Below are positions 2,977 to 5,252 of a DNA stretch of 5,252 nt, in pieces; the first letter of the stretch is position 1, and the number at the start of each line of letters is the position of its first letter. Below the pieces are notes generated by a model. That model worked only from the letters and a program-made list of their open reading frames with translations. It searched no databases and was not told where the DNA came from. Source of the DNA: Phenylobacterium sp. (lineage in GTDB: Bacteria; Pseudomonadota; Alphaproteobacteria; Caulobacterales; Caulobacteraceae); NCBI GenBank assembly GCA_019264505.1, contig JAHUZY010000129.1, positions 1-5,252 on the forward strand, read 5' to 3'. Both the position numbers and the translations under genes were made by a program.

Positions 2977-5252
2977 ATGTCTGAGACCAAGAAGACCCTT
3001 CCTGTCCTTCCGTTGCGGGACATCGTCGTGTTTCCGCATCAACCCGTGCCGCTGTTCGTCGGGCGGGAAAAATCCGTGCGGGCGCTCGAAGAGGCCATGC
3101 GCGACGAGGGCAAGGACATCCTTCTGCTGACCCAGAAGGACAAGGACGACGATGATCCGGCTCCCATCGCCATCTATGAGATCGGCGTCGTCGCCACCAT
3201 TCTCCAGCTTCTGAAACTGCCCGACGGGACCGTGAAGGTGCTCGTGGAGGGCAAGGCCCGTGCGGCCGTCGCCCGCTACACCGATCAGGCCGACTACTAT
3301 GAAGCCGAGATCGCCGATCTGCCGGAAGACGCCCAGGCCTCGCCTGAGGCTGAGGCCCTGAGCCGCGCTGTGGTCGAGCAGTTCGAATCCTATGTGAAGC
3401 TCAACAAGAAGGTGCCGCCGGAGGCCCTGGCGGCCATGCCGCAGATTGAGAATCCGGGCGAGCTGGCCGATCGCGTCGCCTCACACCTGTCGGTCAAGAT
3501 CAGCGAGAAGCAGGCCCTGCTGGAAATCTTCGACGTCGTGAAGCGTCTGGAGAAGGTCTACGCCCTGATGGAGGGCGAGATCTCGGTCATGCAGACCGAG
3601 AAGAAGATCCGGAACCGCGTGAAGCGGCAGATGGAGAAGACCCAGCGCGAGTACTATCTCAACGAGCAGATGAAGGCGATCCAGCGCGAGCTGGGCGAGC
3701 AGGACGACACCCGCGACGAGCTCAACGAGCTGGAAAAGCGGATCAAGAAGACCAAGCTGTCGAAAGAGGCCCGCACCAAGGCCGAGGCGGAGCTGAAGAA
3801 GCTTCGCTCCATGAGCCCCATGTCGGCGGAATCGACGGTCGTCCGGAACTATCTCGACTGGCTGCTGTCCATCCCGTGGGGCAAGGCCAAGCAGAAGCCC
3901 ATCGATCTCGCCCGGGCTGAGGAGATCCTCGACGAGGATCACTACGGGCTGGAGAAGGTAAAAGAGCGGATCCTGGAATACCTGGCCGTCCAGGCTCGGA
4001 CCGGGGCGCTCAAGGGTCCGATCCTGTGCCTTGTCGGTCCTCCGGGCGTCGGCAAGACCTCGCTTGGCCGCTCGATCGCCAAGGCGACGGCGCGGGAATT
4101 CGTGCGTGTCTCCCTGGGTGGGGTGCGTGACGAGGCCGAGATCCGCGGTCACCGCCGGACCTATATCGGCTCCATGCCGGGCAAGATCATCCAGTCGATG
4201 AAGAAGGCCAAGACCACCAACGCCTTCTTCCTGCTCGACGAGATCGACAAGATGGGCGCCGACTATCGCGGCGACCCGGCCTCGGCCCTGCTCGAAGTGC
4301 TGGACCCGTCGCAGAACTCCACCTTCGCCGACCACTATCTGGAGGTGGACTACGACCTGTCGCCGGTGATGTTCGTCACCACGGCCAACTCGCTCAACAT
4401 GCCCCAGCCCCTGCTGGACCGCATGGAGATCATTCGCATCCCAGGCTACACCGAGGATGAGAAGGTCGAGATCGCCAAGCGCCACGTCCTGCCCAAGCTG
4501 ACCAAGGACCATGGGCTGACGCCCGAGGAGTTCGTGGTCTCCGAGGACACGATCCGCGACCTCATCCGCTACTATACGCGGGAGGCCGGCGTGCGGTCGC
4601 TGGAGCGGGAACTGGGCAATCTGGCGCGCAAGACCGTGCGCGACCTGGCCCGGGAGAAGCTGACCAGCATCGCCATCGATCCCGATCGGCTGGCCAAGTA
4701 CGCCGGGGTGCGCAAGTACCGCTACGGGGAGATGGATCTCGAGGATCAGGTCGGGATCATCACGGGCCTGGCCTATACCGACTTCGGCGGCGACATCCTG
4801 ACCATCGAGGCGGTCAAGATGCCCGGCAAGGGCCGCATGACGGTCACCGGCAACCTGAAGGATGTGATGAAGGAATCCATCTCGGCGGCGAACTCCTATG
4901 TTCGCAGCCGGGCCACGCAGTTTGGGATCGAGCCCCCGAACTTCGAGAAGACCGACGTCCACATCCACGTGCCGGACGGGGCGACGCCCAAGGACGGTCC
5001 GTCCGCCGGCGCGGCCATGGCCACGGCCATCGTCTCGGTCCTGACCGGCATCCCGATCCGCAAGGACATCGCCATGACGGGCGAAGTGACCCTTCGCGGC
5101 CGGGTCACCGCCATCGGCGGCCTGAAGGAAAAGCTGCTCGCGGCCCTGCGCTCTGGGGTCAAGACCGTGCTGATCCCGCAGGAGAACGAGAAGGATCTGG
5201 CCGATATTCCGGCCAAGGTGAAGGAGGCCCTGGAGATCATCCCGGTGAACAC
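2977..5252 (+). CDS. lon: Lon, ATP-dependent serine protease (3' end beyond the window)
   Basis: The first 758 residues of a protein expected to be about 800 long; roughly the last 40 are cut off by the window edge. Lon is a cytoplasmic AAA+ protease degrading misfolded proteins and, in Caulobacter, regulators such as CcrM, DnaA and SciP. Domains in order: the LonN substrate-binding domain, opening with [14 protein letters not shown] (8-21); a coiled-coil linker (about 190-260, with [22 protein letters not shown]); and the AAA+ module with Walker A GPPGVGKT (354-361), Walker B FFLLDEID (D421, E422), sensor-1 N471, arginine finger R482 and sensor-2 R540. The protease domain has its catalytic dyad S676 (PKDGPSAG) and K719 (GGLKEK), spaced 43 apart as in E. 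coli Lon. No frameshift or lost residue is seen. The ATG at 2977 fits both the family N-terminus and the GGGAG site. The gene follows clpX in the same direction but has its own promoter-like element and leader. Confidence 0.99.
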   Translation, partial: MSETKKTLPVLPLRDIVVFPHQPVPLFVGREKSVRALEEAMRDEGKDILLLTQKDKDDDDPAPIAIYEIGVVATILQLLKLPDGTVKVLVEGKARAAVARYTDQADYYEAEIADLPEDAQASPEAEALSRAVVEQFESYVKLNKKVPPEALAAMPQIENPGELADRVASHLSVKISEKQALLEIFDVVKRLEKVYALMEGEISVMQTEKKIRNRVKRQMEKTQREYYLNEQMKAIQRELGEQDDTRDELNELEKRIKKTKLSKEARTKAEAELKKLRSMSPMSAESTVVRNYLDWLLSIPWGKAKQKPIDLARAEEILDEDHYGLEKVKERILEYLAVQARTGALKGPILCLVGPPGVGKTSLGRSIAKATAREFVRVSLGGVRDEAEIRGHRRTYIGSMPGKIIQSMKKAKTTNAFFLLDEIDKMGADYRGDPASALLEVLDPSQNSTFADHYLEVDYDLSPVMFVTTANSLNMPQPLLDRMEIIRIPGYTEDEKVEIAKRHVLPKLTKDHGLTPEEFVVSEDTIRDLIRYYTREAGVRSLERELGNLARKTVRDLAREKLTSIAIDPDRLAKYAGVRKYRYGEMDLEDQVGIITGLAYTDFGGDILTIEAVKMPGKGRMTVTGNLKDVMKESISAANSYVRSRATQFGIEPPNFEKTDVHIHVPDGATPKDGPSAGAAMATAIVSVLTGIPIRKDIAMTGEVTLRGRVTAIGGLKEKLLAALRSGVKTVLIPQENEKDLADIPAKVKEALEIIPVN

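Noticed and set aside
2716..3042. Minus-strand open frames of about 105 codons across the clpX-lon gap
   Set aside because: Composition is Arg/Pro/Ser-rich with no recognisable domain, and they span clear regulatory palindromes and the lon start.
3481..4968. 495-codon open frame on the minus strand inside lon
   Set aside because: It is antisense to highly conserved Lon coding sequence, its residues mirror Lon codons, and long antisense frames are expected with strong GC bias at third positions.

Overview
The window is ordinary-looking chromosomal DNA from an alphaproteobacterium, most likely of the Caulobacterales (Caulobacter/Phenylobacterium type). Three things point there: high GC content with strong G/C bias at third codon positions; a leftward cicA-type phosphatase gene next to a rightward clpX, which is then followed by lon, as described for Caulobacter crescentus; and GANTC (CcrM methylation) sites grouped in the clpX control region. 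The placement rests on gene order and protein features, not on a database search.

Layout. Positions 60-1111 hold a leftward two-gene unit. cicA (494-1111) is a HAD-superfamily phosphatase. It is followed, with a one-base TAATG overlap, by a MazG/PRA-PH-like nucleotide pyrophosphohydrolase gene (60-494). Positions 1112-1489 are a 378-bp divergent control region between cicA and clpX. It has a sigma32-like promoter for clpX, a possible cicA promoter and leader hairpin, and three GANTC sites. clpX (1490-2752) is complete and encodes the unfoldase of ClpXP. Positions 2753-2976 are a 224-bp region dense in symmetry: a hairpin with the clpX stop codon in its loop, a nested inverted repeat, a sigma32-like promoter, a 15-bp palindrome, a hairpin followed by T7, and a hairpin that would hide the lon ribosome binding site. 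lon (2977 to the window end) lacks only about its last 40 residues.

How the genes work together. ClpX and Lon are the two main regulatory AAA+ proteolysis components in alphaproteobacteria. In Caulobacter, ClpXP clears cell-cycle regulators such as CtrA, and Lon clears CcrM, DnaA and SciP. Each gene here has its own leader with a heat-shock-like promoter, so they appear to be separate transcription units rather than an operon. The protein-coding content is conserved and well understood. What may be undescribed lies in the lon leader (about 2877-2976), which combines palindromes, a terminator-like U tract and a predicted Shine-Dalgarno-masking helix, and in the coupling of cicA to a nucleotide-cleaning enzyme gene. 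No mobile elements, CRISPR arrays, tRNA or rRNA genes were seen.
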